This document shows positions 21,804 through 30,730 of a DNA stretch of 64,000 nt, in pieces. The position numbers and the translations under genes are program-made. The stretch spans positions 62,001-126,000 of the forward strand of contig NZ_BCYO01000002.1 in assembly GCF_001598235.1 (NCBI RefSeq), given 5' to 3'. Below the pieces are notes generated by a model, which was not told the DNA's origin, made no database searches, and worked only from the letters and a program-made list of their open reading frames with translations. How positions within the stretch are numbered: position 1 is the stretch's first letter; the number at the start of each line of letters is the position of its first letter. This stretch comes from Polaromonas jejuensis NBRC 106434 (lineage in GTDB: Bacteria > Pseudomonadota > Gammaproteobacteria > Burkholderiales > Burkholderiaceae_C).

Positions 21804-23201
21804 ATGGAGCAACGTCCTTACTGGCTGTCGCAGGCGCTTGCCGCCGAAGCCGGCGGCCCGGCCCCGGCGCTGGTGCAGGGTACGCGCGCCCAGCTGTGCA
21901 TCATTGGCGGCGGCTTCACCGGACTGTGGACCGCCATCCTCGCGAAAAAAGCCAGGCCCGAGCTCGACGTGATCGTGCTCGAGGCCGATGTCTGCGGCGG
22001 CGGCGCCAGCGGCCGCAACGGCGGCTGCGCGCTGACCTGGTCCACCAAATTCTTCACCCTGCAGCGCCTGTTCGGCGAGGCCGAGGCGGTGCGCCTGGTG
22101 CGCGCCTCCGAGCAGGCCCTGCTCGACATCGAGGCCTTCTGTGTAGAGCACGAGATCGATTGCGAATGGCGGCGCCACGGCACACTGTTCACCGCGACCT
22201 CGCAGGCGCAGGTCGGCGCCTCCGATGCCGTGGTCGCCGCACTGGAAGCCCGCGGCATCCACTCCTGGCAACGGGTCCCCCAAGACAAACTGCAGCGCCG
22301 CGCCGGCTCGCGCGCCCACCTCGAAGGCTGGTACTCGCCGCTGGCGGCCACGGTGCAGCCGGGCAAGCTGGTGCGCGGCCTGCGCCGGGTAGCTTTGGCG
22401 CTCGGCGTTCGGCTGCATGAAGGCACACCAATGCTAAGCCTCGAAGACGGCTCGCCCCCCGTGGTTCGCACGCCGCACGGCAAGGTGACGGCCGAGCGCG
22501 TGGTGATTGCGATCAACGCCTGGATGGCCAGCAGCTTCCGCGAGTTCGAGCGCAGCATCGCCATCGTCTCCAGCGACATGGTCATCACCGAACCGGCCGC
22601 CCAGCCGCTGGCCGCCTCCGCGCTGGACGCCGGCATCTCGGTGCTCGATTCGCGCATCTTCGTGCACTACTACCGCAGCACCGTCGATGGCCGGCTGATG
22701 TTCGGCAAAGGCGGCAACACCTTTGCCTATGGCGGCCGCATGCTGCCGGTGTTCAACCAGCCCTCGCCCTACCGCGAGGAGCTGACCGGGCGCCTGCGGG
22801 GCTTCATCCCGGAACTGGCCGGCACGCCGATTGCCGCCAGCTGGAACGGCGCGTCGGACCGCTCGGTCACCGGCCTGCCCTTCTTCGGCTGCCTGCGCGG
22901 CCGCCCCGACGTGTTTTACGGCTTCGGCTACTCGGGCAATGGCGTCGGCCCCAGCCGCATGGGCGGCGAACTGCTGTCTTCGCTGGCGCTGGGACTGGAC
23001 AACGAATGGACGCGCAGCCCGCTGTTCCGCGGCCCGCTCGGACGCTTCCCGCCCGAGCCTATCCGCTTTGTCGGCTCGTTGATGGTGCGCAACGCGGTGC
23101 GGCGCAAGGAAGCCGCCGAAGACCGCGGTCGCCGCCCATTCCTGCCCGACGTGATGCTGTCGCGTTTCGCAGCAGCCGCGGGCAAGGCGGACAAAGCATG
23201 A
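21804..23201 (+). CDS. FAD-dependent amine oxidoreductase (DadA/glycine oxidase-like) of the phosphonate cluster
   Basis: 465 residues, starting 3 bp after ald. The N-terminal FAD-binding fold is clear: LCIIGGGFTGLWTAI, VLEADVCGGGASGRNGG. The substrate domain and the second FAD contact follow (YGFGYSGNGVGPSRMGGELLSSL). Such oxidoreductases recur beside phnW genes and some act on N-alkylated aminoethylphosphonates, releasing phosphonoacetaldehyde. The same role is plausible here and would widen the substrate range of the island. The exact substrate is not shown by the sequence. Confidence 0.85.
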   Translation: MEQRPYWLSQALAAEAGGPAPALVQGTRAQLCIIGGGFTGLWTAILAKKARPELDVIVLEADVCGGGASGRNGGCALTWSTKFFTLQRLFGEAEAVRLVRASEQALLDIEAFCVEHEIDCEWRRHGTLFTATSQAQVGASDAVVAALEARGIHSWQRVPQDKLQRRAGSRAHLEGWYSPLAATVQPGKLVRGLRRVALALGVRLHEGTPMLSLEDGSPPVVRTPHGKVTAERVVIAINAWMASSFREFERSIAIVSSDMVITEPAAQPLAASALDAGISVLDSRIFVHYYRSTVDGRLMFGKGGNTFAYGGRMLPVFNQPSPYREELTGRLRGFIPELAGTPIAASWNGASDRSVTGLPFFGCLRGRPDVFYGFGYSGNGVGPSRMGGELLSSLALGLDNEWTRSPLFRGPLGRFPPEPIRFVGSLMVRNAVRRKEAAEDRGRRPFLPDVMLSRFAAAAGKADKA

Positions 23202-23254
23202 TCCGGCGTGCCAGCGCTGTCTCAGCTGAAGCCGGCATGTTGCTTTGACAGCAA

Positions 23255-24229
23255 TTAAGCAACTTCGGCCATCAGCTCGCCAAAGCGGCGCAGGTCCACA
23301 TTGCCGCCGCTGATGATCACCCCCACGCGCCGGCCGGCGATCGGCAAACCGGCCTCGCAGGCGGCCGCAAAACCGAGGCAGCCGGTGGGCTCCACCACCA
23401 TCTTCATGCGTTCGGCAAAAAAGCGCATGGCCTGCACCAGCTGCGCATCGCTGACGGTCAGGATGTCATCGACATCGCGCCGTATCACCCCGAAGGTGTA
23501 CTCGCCCAGATGCTGGGTTTGCGCGCCGTCGGCAATGGTCCTGGGGGTGGGAATGGTGACGATGGCGCCGCTGCGAAATGACTGCTGGCCATCGTTGCCG
23601 GCCTCGGGCTCCACCCCGTAGACCTTGCAGGCCGGCGACAGCGCACGCGCCGACAGGGCCGAGCCGCTGAGCAGGCCGCCGCCGCCCAGGCACACGAACA
23701 AATAATCCAGCTCGCCCACCTCGTCAAACAGCTCCCTGGCGGCGGTGCCCTGGCCGGCGATCACGTCGGGATGGTCATAGGGCGGAATCAGCGTCATGCC
23801 GCGCGCCTGGGCAATTTCGCGCGTCAGGGCCTCGCGGTCCTGCTTGAAGCGGTCAAACAGAATCACCTCGCCGCCATAGCCCCGGGTGGCATCCACCTTG
23901 GCGGGCGGCGCGTCCAGCGGCATCAGGATCACGGCGGGAATGCCCAGCAGGCGGGCCGACAGGGCCACGGCCTGCGCATGGTTGCCCGATGAGAAGGTGA
24001 TGACGCCGGCCTTGCGCTGTTCGGCACTGAAGCGGGAAAGCGCATTGAAGGCGCCGCGAAACTTGAAGGCGCCCATGCGCTGAAAGTTCTCGCACTTAAA
24101 GAATACACTGGCCTTGAGCCTGTCGTCCGCCGTGCGCGAGCGCAGCACGGGCGTGCGGTGGGCATGGCCATCGAGCCGCCGGGCGGCAGCCATCACATCA
24201 TCAAAAGTGGGCAAGGTCAGCATGTTCAA
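23255..24229 (-). CDS. Threonine/serine dehydratase-like PLP enzyme
   Basis: 324 residues, fold type II PLP family. PLP Lys in GAFKFRGAFNAL, phosphate loop GGGGLLSGSALSA, SSGNHAQAVAL near residue 85, and the C-terminal SGGNVDL. The length lacks the regulatory ACT domain of biosynthetic IlvA, so it is a catabolic type such as threonine dehydratase, serine racemase or threo-3-hydroxyaspartate ammonia-lyase. It converges on the phosphonate operon and is divergent from the FtsX-type permease gene. It need not belong to the phosphonate pathway. Confidence 0.85.
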   Translation of the reverse strand: MNMLTLPTFDDVMAAARRLDGHAHRTPVLRSRTADDRLKASVFFKCENFQRMGAFKFRGAFNALSRFSAEQRKAGVITFSSGNHAQAVALSARLLGIPAVILMPLDAPPAKVDATRGYGGEVILFDRFKQDREALTREIAQARGMTLIPPYDHPDVIAGQGTAARELFDEVGELDYLFVCLGGGGLLSGSALSARALSPACKVYGVEPEAGNDGQQSFRSGAIVTIPTPRTIADGAQTQHLGEYTFGVIRRDVDDILTVSDAQLVQAMRFFAERMKMVVEPTGCLGFAAACEAGLPIAGRRVGVIISGGNVDLRRFGELMAEVA

Positions 24230-24316
24230 GGTCCGGTTCGAAGCCAGGGTGTATTGCAGGCAAGTCAGCCCGATTTATACAGGAAACCGCCAGGCGGCCC
24301 GCCGCACGTTCACTCC

Positions 24317-26908
24317 ATGATCAGGCTGCTGCAAACCTTCTCCTGGCAGGAACTGCGCTTGCACCCCTGGCGCAATGCCGCCGCCGTGCTGGCGGTGATG
24401 CTGGGCGTGGCGCTGGCGTTTTCGGTGCAGCTGATCAATGCCTCGGCGCTCAGCGAGTTTTCGCAGGCCGTGCGCGCGGTGAACGGCCAGCCCGACCTGG
24501 AGCTGCGGGCCGTGCAGGGCGGCTTTGATGAGCGCCTGTACGAGCGCGTGGCCAATGACCGCCAGGTCGCCATGGCCAGCCCGGTGCTGGAAATGGCCAC
24601 CTATGCACTCACGGACAAAGGCGGCCAGGCAGAGCGCCAGCCCTTGCGCATCATCGGCATAGACGCGCTGGCGGTGGCGCAGATCGCGCCGGCCCTGATG
24701 CCGGCGCCTGCCAACGGCGCAGACCGCCTGGCGATCTTTGCGCCGGATGCGGTCTTTCTCAACCCGGCAGCGCGCCAGGTGTTCAGCGCCCCGCATTTGC
24801 AGCTGCAAAGCGGTTTGCAGCTGCGCAGCGTCACCGTGGCTGGCAGCGTGAGCGCCGGCGGCGGCCCGCTGGCGGTGATGGACATCGCGGCCGCGCAGGA
24901 GCTGTTTGGCAAGGGCGGCCAGCTCTCGCGCATTGATGTGCGGCTGAAGCCCGGCAGCGACCCGCAAGCCTTTGTCAGCGCGCTGCAGCTTCCGCCCCAC
25001 ATCACCGCCACGGCCCCGGGCGATGCGGCCCAGCGCGTGAGCAACCTGTCGCGCGCCTACCGCGTCAACCTCACGGTGCTGGCGCTGGTGGCCTTGTTCA
25101 CCGGCGCGTTTCTGGTGTTCTCGGTGCTGTCGCTCAGCGTGGCCAAGCGGGCGCAGCAGTTTGCGCTGCTCGGCGTGCTGGGCCTGACCGGGCGCGAGCG
25201 GCTGCAGCTGGTGCTGGCCGAATCGCTGCTGCTGGGTCTGCTGGGCAGTTTGCTGGGCCTTGCGCTGGGCACGGCGCTGGCGGCGCTGGCGCTGCGCGTG
25301 CTGGGCGGCGACCTGGGCGGCGGCTACTTTGCCGGCGTCGCGCCCGCGCTGCAATGGAACGGCTGGGCGGCGCTCATCTATGGCGCGCTGGGCGTCGTGG
25401 CGGCCGGCGTGGGCGGCTGGTGGCCGGCGCGCGCGGCCCAAAAATTGCCGCCCGCGCAAACGCTCAAGGGCCTGGGCCTGGCCCCCGGCGCCGGCACATC
25501 CCGCTGGTTCAGTATCGTTTTGATAGCTGCCGGCGCCCTGCTGGCGCTGGCGCCACCGGTATTTGGCATACCACTGGCAGCGTATCTGTCGGTCGGGCTG
25601 CTGCTGGTCGGCGGCATCACCGCGCTGCCCTGGCTGATTGCACGGCTGTACGACCGGCTCAGCCCCTGGGTGGCCCACCGCCTCTTGCCGCTGCTGGCCG
25701 TGGAACGCGCGCGCCGGGTGCGCGAAAGCGCTGCGGTGGCCGTCAGCGGCGTGGTCGCCTCGCTGAGCCTGGCCGTGGCGCTGACCGTGATGGTGGCGAG
25801 CTTTCGCGATTCGGTCACGCACTGGCTGGACGTGCTGCTGCCGGCCGATCTGTATGTGCGCACGGCCCTTGGCGGCCCGGCCAGCGACGCCGCGTATTTT
25901 TCTCCGGACTTTGTGCAGCAGCTGAAACAGCTGCCCGGCGTGGCGCGCGTGAACGCCTTGCGCAGCACGCCCCTGATGCTGGACGCGGCCCAGCCCGCCG
26001 TCACGCTGATAGCGCGCAGCATTGGCGACCCGGCCACCACCCTGCCGCTGGTCGGCAAGGCGCTGCCCGTGCCGCCCGGCCACGTGGGCATTTATGTGAG
26101 CGAGGCCATGGTCGACCTGTACGGCGCCAAGCCGGGCCGCGTCTTTGCCCCACTTTCACAGGCTTTCAGGGCTCTAGCCCAGGACGGACGGGCGCCAGCA
26201 GCTCCTGATTCAATAGCAATTCCGGCAAGCTCAGCCGCCACCTCGTTTTACGTCGCCGGCATCTGGCGCGACTACGCCCGCCAGTTCGGCAGCATCGCCA
26301 TGGCGCAGCGCGACTTCGAACGCCTGAGCGGGGACGCGCGCGTCAACGAACTGGCACTATGGCTGAGCTCCGGTGCGAGCGACACCGGGGTACAGCAGGC
26401 GATACGCCGCCTGGCCGAGCAGCAATCGGGCGCCGGTGCGCTGCTGGAGATGGCCTCGGTCAGCCAGCTGCGCGCCACCTCGCTCAAGATTTTTGACCGC
26501 AGCTTTGCCGTGACCTACTGGCTGCAGGGCGTGGCCATTGCGATTGGCCTGTTTGGCGTGGCGGCCAGCTTCAGTGCCCAGGTGCTGGCGCGCCGCAAGG
26601 AGTTCGGCCTGCTGGCCCACCTGGGCCTGACACGGCGGCAAATCCTCGCGGTGGTGGCCGGCGAAGGCGCAGCCTGGACGGTGATTGGCGCGCTGGCCGG
26701 GCTGGCGCTGGGCCTGGCCGTGTCCGCCGTGCTGGTCTACGTGGTGAACCCGCAAAGCTTTCACTGGACCATGGACTTGCAAGTGCCCTGGCTGCGCCTG
26801 CTGCTGCTGTGCGCGGCGGTGGTGGTGGCGGGCACGCTGACGGCCCGGCTCACCGGCCGTGCCGCCGCGGGCAAGGATGCCGTGCTGGCCGTGAAAGAAG
26901 ACTGGTAG
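24317..26908 (+). CDS. FtsX-type ABC transporter permease (YbbP-like)
   Basis: 863 residues from the ATG at 24317 (MIRLLQTFSWQELRLHPWRN). The architecture is that of YbbP/AttF-G: an N-terminal helix, a large periplasmic domain, a cluster of membrane segments with FtsX motifs (about residues 255-430), a second periplasmic domain, and a C-terminal FtsX cluster (about 735-855; RRKEFGLLAHLGLTRRQI). It needs a LolD-like ATPase, absent next to it but present at 12308. Two interspersed repeats are inserted in frame, at residues about 398-418 and 615-636. Its cargo is probably a lipid or lipoprotein-like compound. Confidence 0.88.
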   Translation: MIRLLQTFSWQELRLHPWRNAAAVLAVMLGVALAFSVQLINASALSEFSQAVRAVNGQPDLELRAVQGGFDERLYERVANDRQVAMASPVLEMATYALTDKGGQAERQPLRIIGIDALAVAQIAPALMPAPANGADRLAIFAPDAVFLNPAARQVFSAPHLQLQSGLQLRSVTVAGSVSAGGGPLAVMDIAAAQELFGKGGQLSRIDVRLKPGSDPQAFVSALQLPPHITATAPGDAAQRVSNLSRAYRVNLTVLALVALFTGAFLVFSVLSLSVAKRAQQFALLGVLGLTGRERLQLVLAESLLLGLLGSLLGLALGTALAALALRVLGGDLGGGYFAGVAPALQWNGWAALIYGALGVVAAGVGGWWPARAAQKLPPAQTLKGLGLAPGAGTSRWFSIVLIAAGALLALAPPVFGIPLAAYLSVGLLLVGGITALPWLIARLYDRLSPWVAHRLLPLLAVERARRVRESAAVAVSGVVASLSLAVALTVMVASFRDSVTHWLDVLLPADLYVRTALGGPASDAAYFSPDFVQQLKQLPGVARVNALRSTPLMLDAAQPAVTLIARSIGDPATTLPLVGKALPVPPGHVGIYVSEAMVDLYGAKPGRVFAPLSQAFRALAQDGRAPAAPDSIAIPASSAATSFYVAGIWRDYARQFGSIAMAQRDFERLSGDARVNELALWLSSGASDTGVQQAIRRLAEQQSGAGALLEMASVSQLRATSLKIFDRSFAVTYWLQGVAIAIGLFGVAASFSAQVLARRKEFGLLAHLGLTRRQILAVVAGEGAAWTVIGALAGLALGLAVSAVLVYVVNPQSFHWTMDLQVPWLRLLLLCAAVVVAGTLTARLTGRAAAGKDAVLAVKEDW
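25512..25570 (+). repeat. Interspersed approximately 60-bp repeat, first copy in the FtsX-type permease
   Basis: GTATCGTTTTGATAGCTGCC, then GGCGCC and GGTATTT as in the other copies. It is in frame and encodes part of a membrane segment after the first FtsX cluster. Confidence 0.6.
26161..26224 (-). repeat. Interspersed approximately 60-bp repeat, second copy in the FtsX-type permease
   Basis: On the minus strand: GAATTGCTATTGAATCAGGA, then GCTGCTGGCGC, GGGCT and AAAGCCT. It is in frame in the second periplasmic domain, after PLSQAFRAL. Confidence 0.65.
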
Positions 26909-27082
26909 TCCGCGCACCGGACACCGATAACCATGTTCCGGCAACGGTCGATGCAGGTTTCTTTTGCTTACGATGCTCACCCTTCTGACGCGGAAATGTC
27001 ATACTCATGCCGCTTGCCACGCTTACCATCACGTTCACCTTCATTGAAAAACCGATTCGCAACCTCGACCCGAGTCTTCATC

Positions 27083-27313
27083 ATGGCCGCCATCAAAGCA
27101 CACCCTCATGACTACCGTATCGAAAGCCGCGACCCGCTGCAAGGCAGCCTGCTGCCGCCCGGCGGGCAGGAGCACATCTACGCCGACCTTTCGCTGGCCG
27201 TCGCCGTCGCCGTCAAAAGCGTGACCGACCCCACGCGCCAGGAAGTGCGGGTAGTGCACATTCCCAGTGGGGAAATTGTGTTCAGGACCACGCCCACGGG
27301 CCAGGCTTTGTGA
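27083..27313 (+). CDS. Small hypothetical protein
   Basis: 76 residues from the ATG at 27083 (MAAIKAHPHDYRIESRDPL). A short polar N-terminus is followed by a segment that could form a small beta-rich domain (AVAVAVKSVTDPTRQEVRVVHIPSGEIVFRTT). No export signal or motif. It converges on the LysR gene at 27329. Longer versions starting upstream at 26933 lack a plausible start. I do not recognise the family. Confidence 0.5.
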   Translation: MAAIKAHPHDYRIESRDPLQGSLLPPGGQEHIYADLSLAVAVAVKSVTDPTRQEVRVVHIPSGEIVFRTTPTGQAL

Positions 27314-27328
27314 AGCCTGGCGCGGAGA

Positions 27329-28267
27329 CTACGCCAGCCGTATGTTCTCTGCAAAATGCTCGTAGACCGTGGCGATTCTTCGCAGGTGCCGCGATTCGGC
27401 GTGCGCCAGCAGCCACAGGTCTGATTCGCAGTCCGGCAAGGTCTCGGTAAGGGGCAGCAGCGCGGGCTCGCCCGCCAGCATGAAGACGGGCACTATGCCC
27501 ACACCCAGGCCCGCCTTGATCGCGTCCATGACGGCCACGATGCCATCGGCGTAGTGGCGCGGCGTGACTTTTGGCAGTTGTTTGCGCCGCCATAGCACCG
27601 ACGGATGTTCGGGCAGGGATTCATCGGGCGCGATCCAGTCGAGGGTCTCGAGCAGGCCGAATTGGTTCAGGTCCTGGACGCTTTTTTTCCGTTGGGATGT
27701 GAGGGCCTGGGTTTTCGCGCCTTTCAAGCCTTTTGAGCCGCACACCACAAAGCGCACCGTCCCGAGCTTTCGGCCCACCAAATGGTCAGGGGGCTTGCGG
27801 GTGGCGCGCAGCGCCAGGTCGGCGTCGCGCCGGCTCAGGCTGGCGAGCTCGTTGCCGCAGCGCATGTCCAGTTTCAGCAAAGGATGCTGCGCCAGCAAGG
27901 GCTTCAGCGAAGGCAGCACCAGCCCGCGCAGGACCGCGTCGGTCGTCGTCAGCCGCACCAATCCCGACACCCCCTCGTGCGGCCGCTGGGCGGTGGCGCG
28001 TGCGGCTTCAAGTTCCGCCTCTATGCGTTCTGCGTGGCGTGCCAGCTCCAGCATCGGCTCTGTCGGCAGGTAGCCGCGGCGCGAGCGTTCAAACAGACGC
28101 TGCCCCAGGCTTTTTTCAATGCGCTGCACCGAACGGAACACGGTAGACGCATCGGCACCCAGCCGGCGCGCGGCCTCGGCGAGCGTCATGCCGCGCACCA
28201 GCGCCAGCAGGACTTGCAGGTCATACGCGGTCAAAGCGCATTGCGTTTTTGCAATGAATTTTTTCAT
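27329..28267 (-). CDS. LysR-family transcriptional regulator
   Basis: 312 residues. The N-terminal helix-turn-helix (DLQVLLALVRGMTLAEAARRLGADASTVFRSVQRIEKSLGQRLFERSRRG) differs from most LysR proteins in having TVFRSVQRIE, but the rest is standard, with a two-lobed effector domain (VRLTTTDAVLRGLVLPSL, GLGVGIVPVF). It is divergent from the DoxX and GST genes and probably regulates them from the 70-bp gap, which holds an ATTGC-N6-GCAAT palindrome. Confidence 0.88.
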   Translation of the reverse strand: MKKFIAKTQCALTAYDLQVLLALVRGMTLAEAARRLGADASTVFRSVQRIEKSLGQRLFERSRRGYLPTEPMLELARHAERIEAELEAARATAQRPHEGVSGLVRLTTTDAVLRGLVLPSLKPLLAQHPLLKLDMRCGNELASLSRRDADLALRATRKPPDHLVGRKLGTVRFVVCGSKGLKGAKTQALTSQRKKSVQDLNQFGLLETLDWIAPDESLPEHPSVLWRRKQLPKVTPRHYADGIVAVMDAIKAGLGVGIVPVFMLAGEPALLPLTETLPDCESDLWLLAHAESRHLRRIATVYEHFAENIRLA

Positions 28268-28281
28268 TAATGCAAATTTAC

Positions 28282-28297
28282 ATTGCTTTCATGCAAT
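28282..28297. promoter_or_regulatory. Candidate LysR binding palindrome ATTGC-N6-GCAAT
   Basis: A 16-bp interrupted palindrome between the divergent LysR and DoxX genes. LysR proteins bind short interrupted dyads in such gaps and usually repress their own gene from them. Confidence 0.45.
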
Positions 28298-28365
28298 CGT
28301 ACAGTGGCCCTCCCTTCAACGCCACCGCGACATCACCATGAACACCACGACGCCCACCCACACGC

Positions 28366-28761
28366 TTGACAACGCCACGCAGGCCTGGGCTGCGGGTGGC
28401 CCTCGGCACGATGTGGTGCACCCATGCGCTGCTCAAGATCCTGGTCTACACCCTGCCGGGTGCAGCGCAATTTTTCAGCGCGGTCGGCCTGCCCGGCTTC
28501 ATGGCCTACCCGGTGGTGGTGATGGAACTGGCGGGCGGCACGGCCTTGTTGCTGGGCTTTTATGGCCGTCAGGCTTCGCTGCTGCTGGCGCCCATCCTGG
28601 TCGTAGCCGCCTGGGTACACCTGCCCAACGGGTGGGTCTTCTCCAATGCCAAGGGCGGCTGGGAATACCCGGTGTTTCTGCTCGTCGCCTCGCTGAGCCA
28701 CTGGTTGCTGGGCGACGGCAAATGGGCTGCACGCCGCAGCCGCCTGCTCGTTCCGGCTTGA
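28366..28761 (+). CDS. DoxX family membrane protein, 5' end uncertain
   Basis: About 125 residues with four membrane segments. DoxX marks are LRVALGTMWCTHALLKILVYTLPG, GLPGFMAYPVVVMELAGGTALLLGFYGR and NGWVFSNAKGGWEYPVFLL. The frame of the body has only a TTG start at 28366. A good ATG lies at 28338 in another frame (MNTTTPTHTLDNATQAW), which reads like a DoxX N-terminus. A one- or two-base shift near 28370-28395 would join them, so this may be a frameshifted gene or a sequence error. It is grouped with the GST gene 52 bp downstream. Confidence 0.7.
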   Translation: MTTPRRPGLRVALGTMWCTHALLKILVYTLPGAAQFFSAVGLPGFMAYPVVVMELAGGTALLLGFYGRQASLLLAPILVVAAWVHLPNGWVFSNAKGGWEYPVFLLVASLSHWLLGDGKWAARRSRLLVPA

Positions 28762-28813
28762 GGCGAGCAAGCACCTTTTCATCAACAGGCCGGAACGCCA
28801 CGGAGCATCCCTC

Positions 28814-29494
28814 ATGAAACTGACCTTGATCAGCCACACCCTGTGCCCCTATGTGCAGCGCGCCGCCATCGTGCTGGCCGAAAAAGAAGCTGCTTTCGAG
28901 CGACGCAACATCGACCTGGCCAACAAGCCCGCATGGTTCAAGGCCGTGTCCCCGCTGGGCAAAACGCCGGTGCTGATGGTGGACGGCGATGCCATCTTTG
29001 AATCCGCCGTGATCTGCGAATACCTGGACGACACGCTGCTGCCACGCCTGCACCCGGCCGATGCGCTCAAGCGCGCCCAGCACCGCGCGTGGATGGAGTT
29101 TGGCACCACCTTGCTCAACACCCTGGGCGGGTTTTACAACGCGCCGGATGCGGCCAGCCTGGAGAGCCGCAGGAGGGAACTGAGGGCCAGGTTCGCGCAA
29201 ATCGAGCCGGTCTTGCCGCGGCAGGGCACCTACTTTTCCGGTGACGCGTTCAGCCTGGTGGACGCGGTGTTTGGCCCGGTGTTCCGGTATTTCGATGTCT
29301 TTGAGCAAGCGGGTGAGCACGGCATTTTTGAACACACGCCCAAGGTGCGCGCCTGGCGCGCCGCGCTGGCGCAGCGGGCGTCCATCCAACGGGCCGTGCG
29401 TAGCGACTACGCCGACGAGCTGCGGCAGTTTTTACTGAAACGCGGCTCGGAACTCTCAAGGCGCATGAGCGCGAGCGTGCGGACTCAGGCCTGA
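28814..29494 (+). CDS. Glutathione S-transferase family protein
   Basis: 226 residues. The thioredoxin-like N-terminal domain starts with LTLISHTLCPYVQRAAIVLAE, in which the CPYVQR motif marks omega-like or stringent-starvation-type GSTs with a catalytic Cys. GKTPVLMVDGDAIFESAVICEYL carries the cis-Pro and the glutathione-binding ES. The C-terminal helical domain includes FSLVDAVFGPVFRYFD. It follows DoxX under the divergent LysR regulator, and the trio suggests a response to electrophiles or oxidants. Its last 10 bases overlap the convergent LysR gene at 29485. Confidence 0.9.
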   Translation: MKLTLISHTLCPYVQRAAIVLAEKEAAFERRNIDLANKPAWFKAVSPLGKTPVLMVDGDAIFESAVICEYLDDTLLPRLHPADALKRAQHRAWMEFGTTLLNTLGGFYNAPDAASLESRRRELRARFAQIEPVLPRQGTYFSGDAFSLVDAVFGPVFRYFDVFEQAGEHGIFEHTPKVRAWRAALAQRASIQRAVRSDYADELRQFLLKRGSELSRRMSASVRTQA

Positions 29495-30375
29495 CGAAAC
29501 TGCACCAGCGTCTCCAGCAGTTTGCGCGTCGCGCCGTCCACCGTTGCCAGCGGGCGATGCACCACGGCCGTGTGGCGCGTCAGCGCGGGTTTCAGGGGGA
29601 GTACCTGCATGCCATGCTGAACCGCCAGTTCGCCGTTGTGCTCCAGCGGCAGCACGGCCGCCCCATACCCGGCAGCCACCAGGCTCTTCATAGCCTCGGT
29701 GAAATTGAGCTCGATACGGGCGCGGGGCGTGAAGCCCGCGCCGGCAAACCACTCCATGGTCAGGCGGTACATGTGGGTGGTGGCGTCGTTGAAGATCAGC
29801 GGCCGGCTGGCCAGCCATTGCGGCGTGATGCGTTTGGGCGCCTGCCAGCGCTGCGGCACAAAAGCCATCATGGGGTCGCTGCGCCAGTGGGTCATCGCCA
29901 GGCCGCGCTGTGACGGCTGTGGTGTGGCGACCAGTCCAACGTCGAGCGTGCCCTGGCTCAGCCGTTCCATGGTTTCAGCGGAGCCCAGAATGCTGACCTC
30001 GACATCGATGCCCGGGTGGGCATGCTCCATGGCTTTGAGCACGCGCGGCAGCAAATGCACCACGACGCCCGTGGAGGTGCCCAGGCGTACCCGGCCGACC
30101 CGGCCTTCGACATGGCGCTTCACGGCATCGACGGCGTCGTCGGCATCGCGCAGCAGGCGCCTGGCGCGCTCCACCAGCACGGCGCCCGCGGCGGTGGGCT
30201 GCACGCTTTTGCCTCCGCGCACCACCAGCGAGGCCGCCAGTCGGCTTTCCAGCTCGCTGATGTGCAGGCTCACGGTGGGCTGGGCCAGATGCAGCGCCCG
30301 CGCCGCCGCTGAAAAAGTGCCGAGATCGGCGATGGCGACGAGCGTGCGGAGTTGGTCGAGATTCAGTTCACGCAT
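29485..30375 (-). CDS. LysR-family transcriptional regulator
   Basis: 296 residues with a textbook LysR N-terminus (LDQLRTLVAIADLGTFSAAARALHLAQPTVSLHISELESRL) and an effector domain (VRLGTSTGVVVHLLPRVL, LDVGLVAT, VAAGYGAAVLPLEH). It is divergent from the DUF1127 gene. The 90-bp gap contains the dyad CTGAT-N7-ATCAG nine bases before its start, a likely autoregulatory site. Target genes other than the neighbour are unknown. Confidence 0.9.
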   Translation of the reverse strand: MRELNLDQLRTLVAIADLGTFSAAARALHLAQPTVSLHISELESRLAASLVVRGGKSVQPTAAGAVLVERARRLLRDADDAVDAVKRHVEGRVGRVRLGTSTGVVVHLLPRVLKAMEHAHPGIDVEVSILGSAETMERLSQGTLDVGLVATPQPSQRGLAMTHWRSDPMMAFVPQRWQAPKRITPQWLASRPLIFNDATTHMYRLTMEWFAGAGFTPRARIELNFTEAMKSLVAAGYGAAVLPLEHNGELAVQHGMQVLPLKPALTRHTAVVHRPLATVDGATRKLLETLVQFRQA

Positions 30376-30383
30376 CAGTAATC

Positions 30384-30400
30384 CTGATAAATTTCATCAG
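30384..30400. promoter_or_regulatory. Candidate LysR operator CTGAT-N7-ATCAG
   Basis: A 17-bp interrupted palindrome immediately upstream of the LysR start codon and 67 bp before the DUF1127 gene. Position and shape fit an autoregulatory LysR site. Confidence 0.45.
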
Positions 30401-30466
30401 AAAATTCAACTTTCATAATAACAAGATACGCGGCACCATCGGGTACTTCTCATCAGGAGTACCGCC

Positions 30467-30694
30467 ATGCTGCCAAAGACCATCGCCCTTGTTTCCAGCG
30501 CACTGCAGCGCCTGCTTGCCCGCTTACCCGGTCGCCCGATGTTTCCCGGGCGCCAACAACGCGGGCAGGACAAGCGGCACGAGGCCGAGCTCCGGCAGAT
30601 GAGCACCCGGGAACTGAACGACCTGGGCATAGGCCGGGGAGAAATCCCCGCCTTGCTGGAAACACCTGCGACGTGGCGCGGGGGCCGATGCTGA
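30467..30694 (+). CDS. DUF1127 protein
   Basis: 75 residues. The C-terminal half carries the DUF1127 signature (ELRQMSTRELNDLGIGRGEI), a short arginine-rich helix-turn pattern. Proteins of this family are small, basic and often induced by stress; some bind RNA and affect phosphate or polyamine-related regulation. The N-terminal half is basic and poorly conserved. Its promoter region is shared with the divergent LysR gene, which may control it. Confidence 0.85.
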   Translation: MLPKTIALVSSALQRLLARLPGRPMFPGRQQRGQDKRHEAELRQMSTRELNDLGIGRGEIPALLETPATWRGGRC

Positions 30695-30730
30695 ACTGCA
30701 AGCACAGGAGATCCGTTCCCATCCCGCGGC

